From the NCBI GenBank assembly GCA_029964075.1, contig CM057142.1:38442392-38506391 (forward strand): a stretch of DNA of 64,000 nt, written 5' to 3'. The stretch is from Patiria pectinifera. Its lineage: Eukaryota; Echinodermata; Asteroidea; Valvatida; Asterinidae. Both the position numbers and the translations under genes were made by a program. Shown piece by piece: positions 12,101-23,161 of the stretch (position 1 is the first letter of the stretch; every line of letters starts with the position of its first letter). The notes under the pieces were generated by a model, which saw only the letters and a program-made list of their open reading frames with translations, made no database searches and was not told the DNA's origin.

Positions 12101-15100
12101 AAATCGACAGTACATTCCATGCACATATTATCAGGCAGAAAGACACAAGGTCTCAGTCAAACAGCCAAAAAAAAAAAACAACAAATGTTACCTCAATGTC
12201 AAAACTGGGAGCACATCCACGGTAACCGAATCATCAGCTGTGCGATTGAGGTAGGTGATGAGGGCACCGGGGTTCTTCCTCCAGAAAGTCAGGGCTGCGT
12301 TGAGGTGGATCAGACGATTGGATATAATGGACAGAAAGGTGCTGTGGCCACCAAGGAGCTGTCAAGACAGAACAGGTTGGTCAAGTTTAAGTTGGGTCTT
12401 GCCCTTCACCGACGTCATTTCAAAAGCGCTAACTGTCTTAGAGTTTACTTAAAGGTTCATGAAATGGATTTTAGAGTGGAGCATACTTGTAGCAAATATC
12501 CAATCCTCTGAAAATGTATAAAAACTATGAGACATCCCTTTTTGGTTAGAAGTTTTGCAAAGTGCAACTTGATTAACCATTAAAAATGGTTCATGCCTTT
12601 CCTGACAACTGAGGGCGCTATTGTTGTGATGTCACTTTAAATAGGAACACTCTTCAGCTTAGGGATTTTTCTCTTCAAACTGTAAACCCAAAATTCTGCT
12701 GATTGAAAACATTCAGTGCATAAAGTTTTCTGATTGTCATACTGTCATATACTTAGGCAACAATGCACCACTGAAAGCAGAAGAATAACCAAAGTTAACC
12801 CCTAAAATTCGGGTGATCGTTTTATGCTGAAGCAGATGTGAAACTGAAGTTTCTGCCTTGAATGACAACACAGTTAGCATAAAAATAAAATAATAAAATA
12901 GCACAAAAATGCCCTTAAAAAGACAATTGGCCCTTTGAACCACTGGACCACCAAGCTTGAGGGGTCAACTGGCTGGTTGGAATCTATTCTTATGGGGCAG
13001 TAATATCTTAATTGATGGAATTTGCGTCAAGGTGGAGTGAAGATTAGGATTGGTCCTTTACTGATATTGTAAATTATTGAAACTTATGAATTCATTTTAA
13101 TCTTTTAGGCCTATTTGTCTGAAACTTGCTTCCAATAAGAAAATTCAGGGGCCAGCCCTATGGGCAACACAGAAAAAGTGATGGTAGCTTTTTAGAAAAG
13201 GTTCAAAGGGTGGTTCTAACATTGATTTTTATCCACGTAAGCACCACCACTGGGGGATTCTCCAATCCTCATGGCTTCAGTCTCCCATTTTATTGGTTTG
13301 GTTGCTGAAATGGAAGAGGGACTCATTACTGGGTCCATTTTCTGCTACTGAACATCAAATCATGAGCATTAAAGGCTCCTTAATTAATCTGTCTGGAGCC
13401 AGAGACAAAGTAGTCTCGGTCAAAGACTGCATTTGGATTTTATTCTCCTAATTCATCTGGTGCTGTCAAGCTGCCGTGGGGGTATCGAGAACGCTATCAA
13501 CAAGATGAATCAAATTCAGTCTTGGGAACACTGGCACTGCTATCCAAGAGATTCCGAGCATACCTTAGATGGACTGTATTCAAGGGCATGAGGTATATGC
13601 CTAGAATGTCTTGGATAGCACTGCCAATCTTCCATAGACATCTTACACACTTATTTAGTTCAACAAAATTCAAATGAAGTCTTGGACAAAGACTTAGAGA
13701 CGAAGCCAAAGTCAAAGCCAAGGTTTGGAAGAAATTCCTGATTATTAAACCCACCAGGGGTGTGAGTGACCACTGATAAAAGTAGCTGAAGACAGCTGAA
13801 AAAGGTGTAAAAAAGCTGAATTTTGGAAATTTCCTATACTTTTGTACACAGCAAGTGAGGGGAAAAAGCTGAAATCCAAAACAAAAAAAGCTGAAATCAG
13901 CTAAAAAGCTGAGATTTCACACCCCTGGACCCACGTTTCAAATTTCCACAAACCTCAGAAGGTGGGGCGGCAACATTTGCCTCCTCTCCACCGCCTTGCT
14001 TGATGGGATGATTCTCTTTGTTGTTAGCCTTTTGCCTCCTCTGGATCAGTTCTTCCCTGCCTGGACGATGGCCCCCGGATGGTTGGACCACTTTTTTGAC
14101 TGGAGAGGGTGCTTTCTGTCCCTTCCCTGCATTTCCTGTGGGCTGCAGTAAGGAAAACAAAAAAATTGAGAATACAATGAGTTTTTGAGCGGCCATTTTT
14201 TGCTGTGCTTCATGGAGAAAAGTCACAGTGTGTTTGCAAATTTACATGTATGTTGCACATGTTTGGTTTTTTAGAACACCAATGATTACATTTTAGAAGT
14301 GATATTAGTGAAATAATTCTAAATTTCCATCACTGTAATGGTTATTTATGAAACTTCTAAATGTATTTATGTTTGTGGGGTCCTGAATGCAAAAAAGAAG
14401 GATGGATAGTTAACAGCGGGACAACATGTGTAAAAAGTTGACCATGAAGTTGAAAAGAGGCATCTTCACCAAGAAAAGTAACTGCAGTGTACTGTGTACT
14501 GCTCCAATTAGCCAACACTGTTTGTACCTGCGTATGAATCTGTGCTTCAGAAGACTGATGTAATCACATCAAAGTATGTTGCTCATGGACACAAACAAAA
14601 CTGCAGGTACGGTATTCCACAGAAACTCACTAGCACAGCTGTGATACACGCATGGTATGGAACAATATAATAATAATTTGGGAGGCTAATCATCCTTACT
14701 CGCAGCTGGTATGCTGAATTGCGAAGGACGCGGCTACAACGTGGTCGGGCCGCTGGCACGTAAAGGCGCCTATGGCTGCCGGCCACATCGACCCATATAT
14801 GACCACGGAGCACAGCCTGAGATCGAAAGTGTTTGATTTTTCCGGAGGGAGGAAAACCGGAGGGCCCGGAGAAAAACCCTTGTGGCACAGGAGAGAATCA
14901 ACGCACAACTCTACTCACATGCGATCCGCGGACAGGATTCGAACCGTGGTCACCTTGGTGAGAGGCGAGCGCTTTACGCACAAGCCACCCATATAAAATA
15001 AAATCTGCGCAAACTGTCCACCAACCAACCAACCATCCCACCCACCAACCAACATAAGTAGCTCAAGCCCATGGCAGTTTCACACCGCCATGGTAAAAAC

Positions 15101-16184
15101 TTTTGGAGGTACAGAATGAAAATGGGAAAAAATAGAACATGTACCTTCACTTGCTTGTTTGACATCACCAAAGGTTGTCGGTAGGCCTTCTTCACAGGAA
15201 CTTTAAAGGATGGCTGGTTGTGATTTCGCTGCCGACTACACACAAACACAAACATTACGGCGTTTATTAATAAGTGACCAAAAAGACATTTAATTACCGC
15301 CCCGCACTCAGATGACTATGCATGCATTGTGTTTCAAATTTATGCTTTTCACAAAAATAGAAACTCTGTGAAGCAAAATTGAAAGATGATCCATGAATTA
15401 CAAAACTACAGAATGCTGATCATTCATAAGCACAGAATTCTAGCTATAGTTGGCAGAACTCGTGTGTGTAGCACTTACTTTTTGAGGGCTGCGATGTTCT
15501 GCTCATAAGGTGACGGTGCTATAGGTTTCTGGAAGTGTAAAATAAAAGGGTTCAATTATATACATGTAAGCCATAAGAGTCGGTTAAGCCATTTTGGAAA
15601 AACCTGAAATAACCCCCCCCCCAAAAAAAAACCCTGAAACTGTTTGGAAATTCAAATGGTGCAATGTTTATTGCAGAGTCACTGTGCCCGGCACGACCAA
15701 AAATGGTTTGCAGTCTATCACGTTCAGTCTAGGTCACCAGTAGGTCACGTTGTGAGTGCCGTACGGTATGATTCAGTTACTCAGAGACAACAATTTTCAT
15801 GCGACGTGGGTATGTTCAGGCAGAAAAGGCGGACACAGTTGCCCAAGCCGGGTCGGTTCGGTTTTAATCGGTTCGGGTCAATTTTCCTTGAAGTTTTGTC
15901 AGGTCGGTGTTAGGGATTTCAGATCGGTTTCGGTTTGATTACATCTATGTTTCAGGTCGGTTTCACCTGGCCAACCTGACCCATTGCACAACACTACTTC
16001 GAAGTCAGAAAGAGGCAAGTGCTTTGGGTATTAAGCTTGCCAATTTATGGATACACACCTTGTTAATTGCTTGCTTTTGTAAGTCCTTTTTGCTGACCCA
16101 GACGTATTTATTCTTGTTCCAGTCCCATCGGATGAACCCACCTCCAGCGTTCATTGCTGCTTGGTATGCTCTGGCATCACCCAT
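6120..16184 (-). CDS. KATNBL1: katanin p80 B1-like protein 1 (nine coding exons)
   Basis: Spliced gene rebuilt by eye. Coding exons in transcript order on the minus strand: 16184-16059, 15528-15479, 15235-15145, 14142-13954, 12358-12192, 11324-11226, 9697-9590, 8716-8623, 6149-6120. All introns are GT-AG and the phases match throughout, giving 317 codons plus TAA. KATNBL1 carries a con80 domain that binds katanin p60 subunits and affects microtubule severing, often from the nucleus. Seen: a basic, Lys/Arg-rich N-terminal half with an NKENHPIK stretch, as in the vertebrate protein. The C-terminal half is con80-like: NAALTFWRKNPGALITYL (vertebrate NVALTFWRK...), MGAWLEFLPTLHRLLRSKF, LIRTLLRHWTKEL, and a terminal AKVVKELLDKL. 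Vertebrate protein is about 304 aa, so the length fits. The start is the ATG at 16184 (AAGATGG). A further small exon between 13954 and 12358 cannot be excluded, because vertebrates have extra Ser-rich residues there. A likely 5' UTR exon lies near 18.1-18.2 kb. Confidence 0.85.
6247..6493. repeat. palindromic MITE in last KATNBL1-like intron
   Basis: GGAAGTAGGTTTG at 6247 is inverted at 6481-6493. Inside, GGTGAGAATACGGTCTC and GAGACCCTATTCTCACC pair again around a CTCTGTTC / GAACAGAG centre. The whole 247 bp is an imperfect foldback with no coding capacity. Confidence 0.65.
7552..7805. mobile_element. MITE with CTGGGCCCAATTTCATAGAG ends
   Basis: Inverted ends begin CTGGGCCCAATTTCATAGAG (7552) and CTGGGGCCAATTTCATAGAG (inverse at 7805), and run into GCTTAAGCA words. 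A second inner pair is ACCGGCCAAAACTCC and GGAGTTTTGGCCGGT. It sits in the last intron of the KATNBL1-like gene. A short stretch identical to its outer end also sits at the junction of the transporter duplication near 38795. Confidence 0.75.
8117..8176. repeat. 33-bp direct repeat pair
   Basis: TTTATCAGTTTTAACTATT occurs twice at a 33-bp spacing, inside the last intron of the KATNBL1-like gene. This is a small local duplication. Confidence 0.5.
8896..9358. mobile_element. TTAA foldback (piggyBac-type MITE), copy 2
   Basis: 463-bp near-perfect palindrome flanked by TTAA on both sides (8892-8895, 9359-9362). The ends are AGAGGTTGTGGAATGCTCG and its inverse. Arms are about 220 bp and separated by a short centre around GCACAGTAGCATACACG. 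It lies in the intron between the 9590 and 8716 exons of the KATNBL1-like gene, so the pre-mRNA would carry a long hairpin. Confidence 0.8.
10605..11138. mobile_element. long-TIR element, 0.53 kb, with a nested hairpin
   Basis: TTCAATTCGGGCGATTCACA at the left end is inverted at the right end, and the arms match for about 70 bp (GCGCCACCAAGAATTTGCCA in both). The right arm ends about 90 bp from the 11226-11324 exon of the KATNBL1-like gene. No transposase is present. A second hairpin lies inside (10765-10898). Confidence 0.7.
10765..10898. repeat. hairpin enclosing interstitial telomeric repeats
   Basis: A 30-bp arm built from CTATGTTCCGACAC words (10765-10794) is inverted at 10869-10898. 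The loop carries six units of TTAGGG or a one-base variant on the plus strand (10816-10852). It is interstitial, not a chromosome end. Confidence 0.75.
13755..13927. mobile_element. MITE with CAGGGGTGTGA ends
   Basis: The left end CAGGGGTGTGAGTG pairs with TTTCACACCCCTG at the right. The 173-bp body is rich in AGCTGAAA words (at least five). The right end lies only 27 bp from the 3' edge of the 13954-14142 exon, so it sits at the start of the intron. The end sequence resembles hAT-type MITEs, but I could not settle the target duplication. Confidence 0.6.
14664..14998 (-). mobile_element. tRNA-derived SINE
   Basis: The minus-strand head near 14995 has an A box (GGTGGCTTGTGCG, near 14980) and a B box (GGTTCGAATCC, 14935-14945). 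The body includes GGTTTTCCTCCCTCCGG. The 3' end is a short (ATT)n run at about 14665-14676. It lies in the intron between the 15145 and 14142 exons of the KATNBL1-like gene. Confidence 0.8.
15840..15997. repeat. GGTCGG/GGTTCGG degenerate repeat element
   Basis: About 150 bp of overlapping GGGTCGGTTCGGTTT-like words, ending GACCCATTGCACAACAC. It resembles the hexamer-rich ends of the X elements in design but not in sequence. It lies in the first coding intron of the KATNBL1-like gene. Confidence 0.45.
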
Positions 16185-16534
16185 CTTGCATGTCTTGGAA
16201 TGTGACCCAAAAAAAACCCACCAAACAAGTGTCAACCATTACACAAACTAGAAAACTTATCAATTTTATAAACAAATTAAACAGCCATCATCACTCCAAG
16301 CTCCTTAATCTCTGACTCTACTTTAATATAAAATGTAGCATTTGATTTAACACAATAATATTCTCTATATAAATATGCTCTCTATATATAAAATAGTAGA
16401 ACTTGACTATTGTAACACATACATGATGCAGGACCTATGACATGTAAAACTAAAATCACGTCGTGGCAGCCGTAATGATCATTCACGATGATCGTGATGA
16501 TGGATGATAGCCACTGCGAGTGCGAAGAATATTG

Positions 16535-17094
16535 GGTAATCCTTACTTTTAGGACCCCGTTCCTATAGGCTCACCAAAACAGTTGACTAAATGGCACTCA
16601 AAATTGACATTATGATATTTCTTGGCACATCTGAACAATTGGCAATGACACCTTCTTGAATATCAGCAGGTTTAATTTTGTGGAAAGAGGGCAGGGCTTT
16701 GATTTATGAGGGAAATTCAGGGGTAAAAGACGAATATGACAACCAGAAAACAGACTCAAAAACCAAGATAGCAAACGTGAGAGCTCGATGCGATGATAGC
16801 TCAATGCTGATTGGCTGATAAAAAAATAAACATCTTACTTATTTTTTTTAGCAGCCAATCAGCATCAGGCTTTCATTATGCAGGGCTTTCACGCGTGTGA
16901 GAACTACAACACATGCACGTCTGACTGTGAAAAAAGGTAGGAAAGTCACATTTTCTTTGAAAGTGCTTTCAAAATTACAACTAACATGAGTTTATATGAA
17001 GAAAAAAGACACTTTGGAACTGGACAGTCATCTGCAAAAGTCAGTTTTGAACAGAACTCGTAAAAAATAGAGGTGTCCTAAAAGTAAGGATTAC
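16535..17094. mobile_element. MITE with GTAATCCTTACTTTTAGGAC ends
   Basis: GTAATCCTTACTTTTAGGAC at 16535 is inverted at 17075-17094. A central pair, CTGATTGGCTG and CAGCCAATCAG, flanks an A/T-rich loop near 16830. It is 560 bp, with no frame of interest. Confidence 0.7.
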
Positions 17095-17360
17095 ATGGAT
17101 TACCGATTGCATTCTGACAAAGCAAATGCAAAGTGACACTCAGTGAGTCACCCACACCACTTTTTTCATTCTTTATATTGTCTCATTGCAAAAATGTTGA
17201 ATAAGATAGGCCTAGGCCCTAGGTCTCTAGCCTGCCTGCCTCTGGGACTTAGCAACATTTCCAATTTTGTTACTTAAAATGTTAGAAAATACTTTGAAAA
17301 TGCACTTAACTCATCAAACATGTCAAATTCAATAATTCATTGATGGAACAAGTTAGCTAA

Positions 17361-17434
17361 AGTAACTCCAGCTGACATGTGTTCCATATTCATTCACATG
17401 TGAATGAATATGGAACATGTCAGCTGGAGTTACT
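17361..17434. repeat. 74-bp near-perfect hairpin, with a related half copy at 18003-18040
   Basis: AGTAACTCCAGCTGACATGT followed by GTTCCATATTCATTCACATG pairs with the inverse immediately after it. A half copy lies at about 18003-18040. A separate small hairpin (TTTGGGACTCTCA / TGAGAGTCCCAAAA) follows at 17448-17482. Confidence 0.7.
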
Positions 17435-18132
17435 CTAGTCCGAAAATTTGGGACTCTCAATTCTTTGTATGAGAGTCCCAAAACTTAAGGTATTGAAAAC
17501 ATGCAAAACAAGAAAATAGACTGGCACCTAAAACAACCAGTCCAACACAGCTTCAGTACTGAATCAATCAACCAGAATTTAAAAAACATCATGTGGCATG
17601 AAGCGGGAACTAGTCTCAATTTACTACACATTTCTCCATAGTCAAGCCACCAGACTATTGACACTGAATGAATAGGTCAATCTTTTCAAATAGTTGGACC
17701 ATGGTTGGACCATAGAGCAAGGACAAGGACATGTACCAGTCTAGTATTTAGCCCCATTTTGAAATCACTTGACTCCCCTCTCATGTCATGCATGTGCAAA
17801 ATATTGAAGAAAAGTCTCCTTTAAAAATTGAATTGAGTCTGCAAACTTGGTTGGTGGAATACTGAGGACATTTTCTTTGCCCTAGTGGATTTTTTGGAGA
17901 AATTTGCTGGCTAAACTGTGACTGTGTGTGAGTAAAGTGGGCCTGATTTATTTTTGCACGTTTCAGAGCGCTCCAGAGCCCTGTCTGGAGTTACTCAAGC
18001 TACATGTGAATGAATATGGAACATGTCAGCTGGAGTTACTCACAAGTGTGGCCTTTATTTACGGAGGTACAGTAAATTGGCCACATTTATGGGGCTAACC
18101 AAATACATGCTCTACCAATTCCAAAGACTTAC

Positions 18133-18225
18133 GGTTTGTGTACAGTAGTCTGATTTAAAACTTCGTTTCTTGTTAAATTTCGGAGCATACAACTTTCAAT
18201 GATGACTGCAATAAACGATTTGTTC
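18133..18225 (-). other. probable 5' UTR exon and promoter of the KATNBL1-like gene
   Basis: On the minus strand a strong donor (ACC|GTAAGTC) lies at 18133. An inverted CCAAT (ATTGG on the minus strand) sits at about 18262-18270 upstream. A short ATG frame inside the exon does not join the main frame in phase, so I read this as untranslated. The transcription start is not visible; the 18225 limit is a guess. Confidence 0.4.
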
Positions 18226-18377
18226 AAAACAACCGGCTAGCTTGCTGCAATCAGCTGATTGACCAATGGGACGACAGTTTGGACCACCAAATTTGATCTT
18301 ACTTTCTGAACAGCGCCACCACTCGTCGGAACTACACGTGTATGTACATTCCGTCTTGGGTGCACTATATAAGGTAG

Positions 18378-18845
18378 CAGACCAGTAAATAAACTTCCAT
18401 AGACCCCAATGGTAAATGCTCCAACTTCAAAAATTCGGGAAAAATACTCACAACTCTCCAAGATGATCGAGACACACATCAAATTAAAGCTTATTTCATC
18501 ATCTTTCATTTTCTTTTCAATTTTTGGGGGGTCAACTGATGACTTTTAGGAGAAATTTCCATTTGAAGATGATCACCCCTGAAAATAGTCCTGAAGCCCA
18601 TCGCCATTTTGAAAAACGATGCCTACACTCCATTGCAAAGTAGAGCGCTTTTAGGGTCCAAATTACATCAAAATTACACAGAACTGCAAGCTCCAAGTCC
18701 TGTGCACGGTTTCCACCCATATTTTTTACAAACCCTCAAGTTCATGGCCCACAGCATGCTCAAATACCAAAGATTTTGAGGGCATGCAAATCGTGATTTG
18801 GCCGGCGCAGGCAATTTCGGACCGATTTACTGGTCTGCACCCATA
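18378..18845. repeat. diverged repeat unit, copy A
   Basis: About 460 bp beginning near CAGACCAGTAAATAAACTTCC. Copy B follows the X element at 21313-21745. Shared landmarks in order: CATAGAC, TAAATGCT/C, AAAATACTCA, ATCTTTCATTTTCT, CCAAGTCC, ATTTTGAGGG. The two copies were adjacent before element X inserted near the start of copy B. I recognise no function. Confidence 0.5.
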
Positions 18846-18853
18846 ATTCCCAT

Positions 18854-21312
18854 CAGTGTTGTAGTCGAGACCGGATAGTCCGAGACCAAGACCAAGACCG
18901 AGACCTGAAGTTGCGAGACCGAGACCGAGACCGAGACCAACCCCTTCAAGGCGGACCGAGACCGAGACCGAAATGGTCCGAGACCGAGACCGAGACCGCG
19001 GATAATAAATAACAATAATCTAAATTTAAAAAAACAAGACACTAATTACAGCTGAACAGTCTGTCCTTGAGATGTTGATGTTCATGGGGATGTGAAGGAA
19101 GTGATTGAAAGTTAGGAATCACCTGTACCTGCTTAATTGGGTCATGCGAGTGTTCTTCATGTGTGCTTCATACCATAAATTACAACATGGCAACAGAATT
19201 TGTTATTGTCCAATCAATTTTTTTAAAAAAGGGAAACAACCTAATTTAAAGAAGGGGAAAACCTTATTTGATGAACTCCATATATTGTTGCCACTTTTTT
19301 GAAAACACATTTTTTTAAATATAATATTGTTTAACTACTATAAAGTGTCAATCTGATGAAGAAACTCTAACTTTATAGGAGTACGGCAATTTGTACTAGT
19401 TTTTTGCAATGTTGAAACTTGACAAAAGTAAAAAGTTAAAGGTGGATGTTTCATCTGTTATAGGAACTAAACTAAACTGTTACAGGACCCTAAACTCCAC
19501 AGCCACCCCTTGGTTTCAGCAATGACTACTAACGGATATTTAAAAGCAGCTTTAATTTTACATTGGACCTCCTTGTAAACCTGATTCAAAAAAAATTTGG
19601 AGCAAGAAAATATTGATTTATTTTTTAAAATTTCAGTCATGGAATATAGACTTGTACATGTAGACCCAAAAATTGAGAGGTGGTCGCCAGAGAGGCCTGG
19701 CTTAGGCTGAAATGTAATGCCACTTTATTTGTGTATAATGTCAATACCATTACATACACTATAGAAGATCGATGAACCATATTTGCCTGATCTATCTTCT
19801 GTTAATCTGCCCGCCGTCATCATCGCCATTAGCCTATTTGAGAATATGGCCGACACAATAGAAGGGCGCTGTCACAAACTGAATGTGGTGGGCGAGATGT
19901 ACTTTTAGGATTCATGGCTGCGTGCGCACGCCTATTTGTGTTTTAGTAATTTACAAGTACAACATATTGCCAATATTTCAATCGTTTATTGTGATGGCCG
20001 TAAACAGCATTTAGCGATTAATGGAACAAAAGTCTTCTCGACTCATGCAAACACAATTGACATTTAGAAAGGAGACAATGCAGGCAATTAGACTCTATTT
20101 TAGTGTGACTATGGCAGTAGCTCAATTTGTGTTTATCACAGATGAAAAGATGAATACATGGCAAGTCAAAAATAAAGTGACAGTATGATAAAGAAAAAGA
20201 AATGGCACCCTCCATTTTGTAAAAAAAAATATATAATTGGGATAAAGAACATGTTATTGAGTAGCAACTCTGAAAATTTCACGTAATTTGCATTCTCCAT
20301 TCCCAAGTCGTGCCTATTTTAATAAAGAGATCACAAAATTCAGCTGTCCACCACTAAGGCCAAAAAAAAAATATTCGGTCTCTGGTCAGACCAAAGTTCC
20401 GGAATTGACGCGGCCACGCGGCTTTTTTTTTTCAAGCTTGGTTTGTACAGACAAGGTGGGTACTATTTTGCTTTTTGGTGTCCTCATGTATATTGGTGTC
20501 CTCCATAATTTGCCTTGGTGCTTTCGATCATTTGCCTTGGTGCAATTTCCCATTCCTTGGTGCTCTTTGGTAAAAAAAATGAGGAGGTGCAGAAAAAGAG
20601 GGCGCTGTTGGAGCTATCGCGGAACATTTTGGAAAAAAAAAATCGACGCGCATGATTAAAATCGACGCGCGCGCTGACCAGAGACTGACTTTTTTTTGGG
20701 GTCTAATAGCAATTTAACGGTCTACGAATTGATGAATATCCATTAATAAATATAATGAAAAAAAAAACGTTTTCCCGCCTCCACGAATAAAGTTAAAATT
20801 GAAAAGGAAAATAGAAAAAAAATCACCAACATTTCTGGGGAAAAAGAGTTGAATTGTTTCCCATATTCAAAACAAAAAATCTGACGGTAAAAATAATGTT
20901 TTAATCTTGATTCATAAGATTTTAATCTCAGTTGTATTTGGAATCAATGAGGATGGCTATAAAGTGCTTGTTTCAACAAACCATCCCACAATAAAAACAA
21001 GAAATAAGAAAAGGAGCAATGGTTGTTGGACTATGCCTCACTCACTAGAAAGTGAAGAGAGACATGTCTATCAGCATCACACTGCAGTCACATTTGCCCT
21101 CAACTGATTCTTTACTTAATCCAAAACTGGGGCCGGGGCAGAATCCGCCCCCCTCACTTTTTGGCTGGTCTCGACTCGAGACCAGCCAAAATATCGAGAC
21201 CAAAGGGGACCGAGACCGAGACCACAGCTCCCGAGACCGAGACCGAGACCGAGACCAGCAAAAAGTGGTCTCGAGACCGAGACCGAGACCGGTCTCGAGA
21301 CCTACAACACTG
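18854..21312. mobile_element. hAT-like non-autonomous element X, full-length copy X1
   Basis: The element runs from CAGTGTTGTAGTCGAGACCGG to the inverse CTACAACACTG and is flanked by a perfect 8-bp duplication ATTCCCAT (18846-18853 and 21313-21320). The CAGTG terminus and 8-bp duplication fit the hAT superfamily. The outer 150 bp at each end is an array of GAGACC/GGTCTC hexamers. The interior has no transposase. A Harbinger-type MITE interrupts it at 20358. Relatives lie at 51091, 54670, 58781 and 61821. Confidence 0.85.
20358..20703. mobile_element. Harbinger-type MITE, copy 2, inside X1
   Basis: The left end is GGCCAAAAAAAAAATATTCGG, and TAA flanks both sides (20355-20357 and 20704-20706). 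The X copies at 51.7, 55.3 and 59.4 kb have the uninterrupted sequence CCACTAATAAC at this spot, so the insertion and its 3-bp duplication are confirmed by empty sites. Confidence 0.85.
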
Positions 21313-21745
21313 ATTCCCATAGACACTAGTGCTAAATGCCAGTACTTCAACATTCTTTTAAAAATACTCATTACTCTAACCGTGAGGTATTCAAGCTGCA
21401 CAGGAAAATGATGAGCAACACGTCATCTTTCATTTTCTGTTCATGTTTTGGTGGGTTGACTACTGGCTTTTCGAGGTATTCTCACCCAAAGAAGACACGA
21501 CCCCTATTTTCCCCAAGGCGGAAAAGTAGCCATCTTAAAAGACGATTCCCGCCTCCACAACATGTCAAAATAGCACCAGTTTCGAGCCCAATAGCATCCA
21601 AAAATGCTCAGAATCGGAAGCCCCAAGTCCAGGCCAGTGGTTCATTACCATATCTCTGCAATTCCCCAATTTCTCTCAGAACTCTAATATAGAATATTTT
21701 GAGGGTATAACTTTTGCAATTTTGCAGGCGTGCACCCTTGGTGGT
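21313..21745. repeat. diverged repeat unit, copy B
   Basis: This is the partner of 18378-18845, starting at the target duplication of X1. No coding potential seen. Confidence 0.45.
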
Positions 21746-21973
21746 ACTGGCTGTTTTCTTAAACCTCCATGCATGATCCAATGATGTTTTAAAACGTGTG
21801 CAGGTAAACTAGGCGATATTTCAAAAATTGTTACTTGAAGAGGTATTTTCGAGGAGAAGTAGCTATTCAGTTGGGGTGCTGAATCTGAAAATGATGGCCA
21901 AGCTGGATTTATATAGTGGAAATATGCCTAATTTGCATAAATCGTTGATACCTGTCGTGTAATATATTTTTTT

Positions 21974-22750
21974 TCCCACATTTGGGTAGGCCTATATATT
22001 TTTTATTATTTTATTTTTTGAAAAGTTTATTTTGGTGATTCTACTTTCACTTAAGGCTTTTAATAGGGTATATCTGTACCAGTAAGCAACATGGTGAATT
22101 TGAAGTTCATCGATACTAAGGTTTGGCAAGACTAGGCCTACTTGATGATATCTGGCCGGAGACAAGTGCGCGCAACTTCAGGGTGTAATATGCTACTTTA
22201 AAACATTTTTCGCTCAAATTCACAGAATTTGTGTTCAAATTCGTCCGGCAAAATCAATTTAGTGCACTTCCCATGTTTTATTTCGTCTTTTGTCAAACAA
22301 TTTCAAATTTAGTCCAAACAAATTCAAACAAGGAGCATACGTTTTCGACCTAGAAGTATTCGATTTCGTCTCGCCTACGCCAAATCTTGTTATTCAGAAA
22401 TCAAATTCGTCTATTAAAGTGGATTTATTCTCGACCCGTGACTAAAGCGGATGACCAAACTTTGAAATTGAACAGTTTATGACTAAATTGGTTTTGTTAA
22501 AAGCAAGTGATATTTTTCTCTGACGAATTTAAATGTTAGAATTAGTGAACTTGAATGAAAAATGTTTTTTTTTAAAGCCGGAAAAACCTATAGTAGCCAT
22601 TTTGGATTGTTACTATGTCCTCATAATCATTCAGTCACTATGCTTATAAGAAAATGTTATTGAAGCCAGGAAGTGTCTATAAGTAGAATCACCAAAATAA
22701 ACTTTTCAAAAAATAAAATAATAAAAAATATACCCAAATATGGGAACAAA
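21974..22750. mobile_element. MITE with ~70-bp inverted ends beside the Tc1-type element
   Basis: The left arm CCCACATTTGGGTAGG continues into TTTTTGAAAAGTTTATTTTGG, and the whole is inverted at 22685-22750. The interior contains many AAATTCG / AATTTCGTC words like those next to the transposase gene. Confidence 0.6.
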
Positions 22751-22769
22751 TGTAGGTTTTCTCGGTCAA

Positions 22770-23010
22770 TTTCGGCAAATGAGCAGCCAATTTAACCACT
22801 ACGCTATTCTATTTCGCGCGAAATCAAATGCTACTGAAAAGGGTCATTCGATTTCGTTTTATGACCAGTCAAATGTACTGTTGCGTCATTCGATTTAACA
22901 AAATAATCATGCAATTTAACAATTCAACAAAGCAGCATTCAAATTCGCAGGAGCTTTTTGAGGCGTGTGTTTAGTCATTCAAATTCATTTTGGGGCAGTC
23001 ATTTCTGGAA
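22770..23010. repeat. left subterminal array of degenerate ATTCGATTT/AAATTCG words
   Basis: Many 8-12-bp words of the type CATTCGATTT, CAATTTAAC and CATTCAAATTC follow the left end, in both orientations and irregularly spaced. The right flank (24530-24780) mirrors this with AAATTGAATGA and GAATTTGAATG. Similar words continue outside the inverted ends (22200-22560 and 24850-25030). Confidence 0.6.
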
Positions 23011-23161
23011 TTTGTGCAATCTAAAAAACGCTTTGTTAAATTTTTGTTTCCTTAAGAATGTTGAAGGCATAAATACGGTTCACTTGTTGGCACTTGAGTC
23101 ACTTTGCCGGTGTACTTCGAAGACAAGCTTTCGCTACAGTTTTACACGCATATTTCTAGAA

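Noticed and set aside
13497-13754. 85-codon minus-strand frame as a missing KATNBL1-like exon
   Set aside because: No acceptor/donor pair keeps phase 0 on both sides, and the sequence contains a TGCTATCCAAGA inverted repeat.
14974-15255. 93-codon minus-strand frame as a gene of its own
   Set aside because: Only its 15145-15235 part is coding, as an exon of the KATNBL1-like gene; the rest is intron and SINE head.
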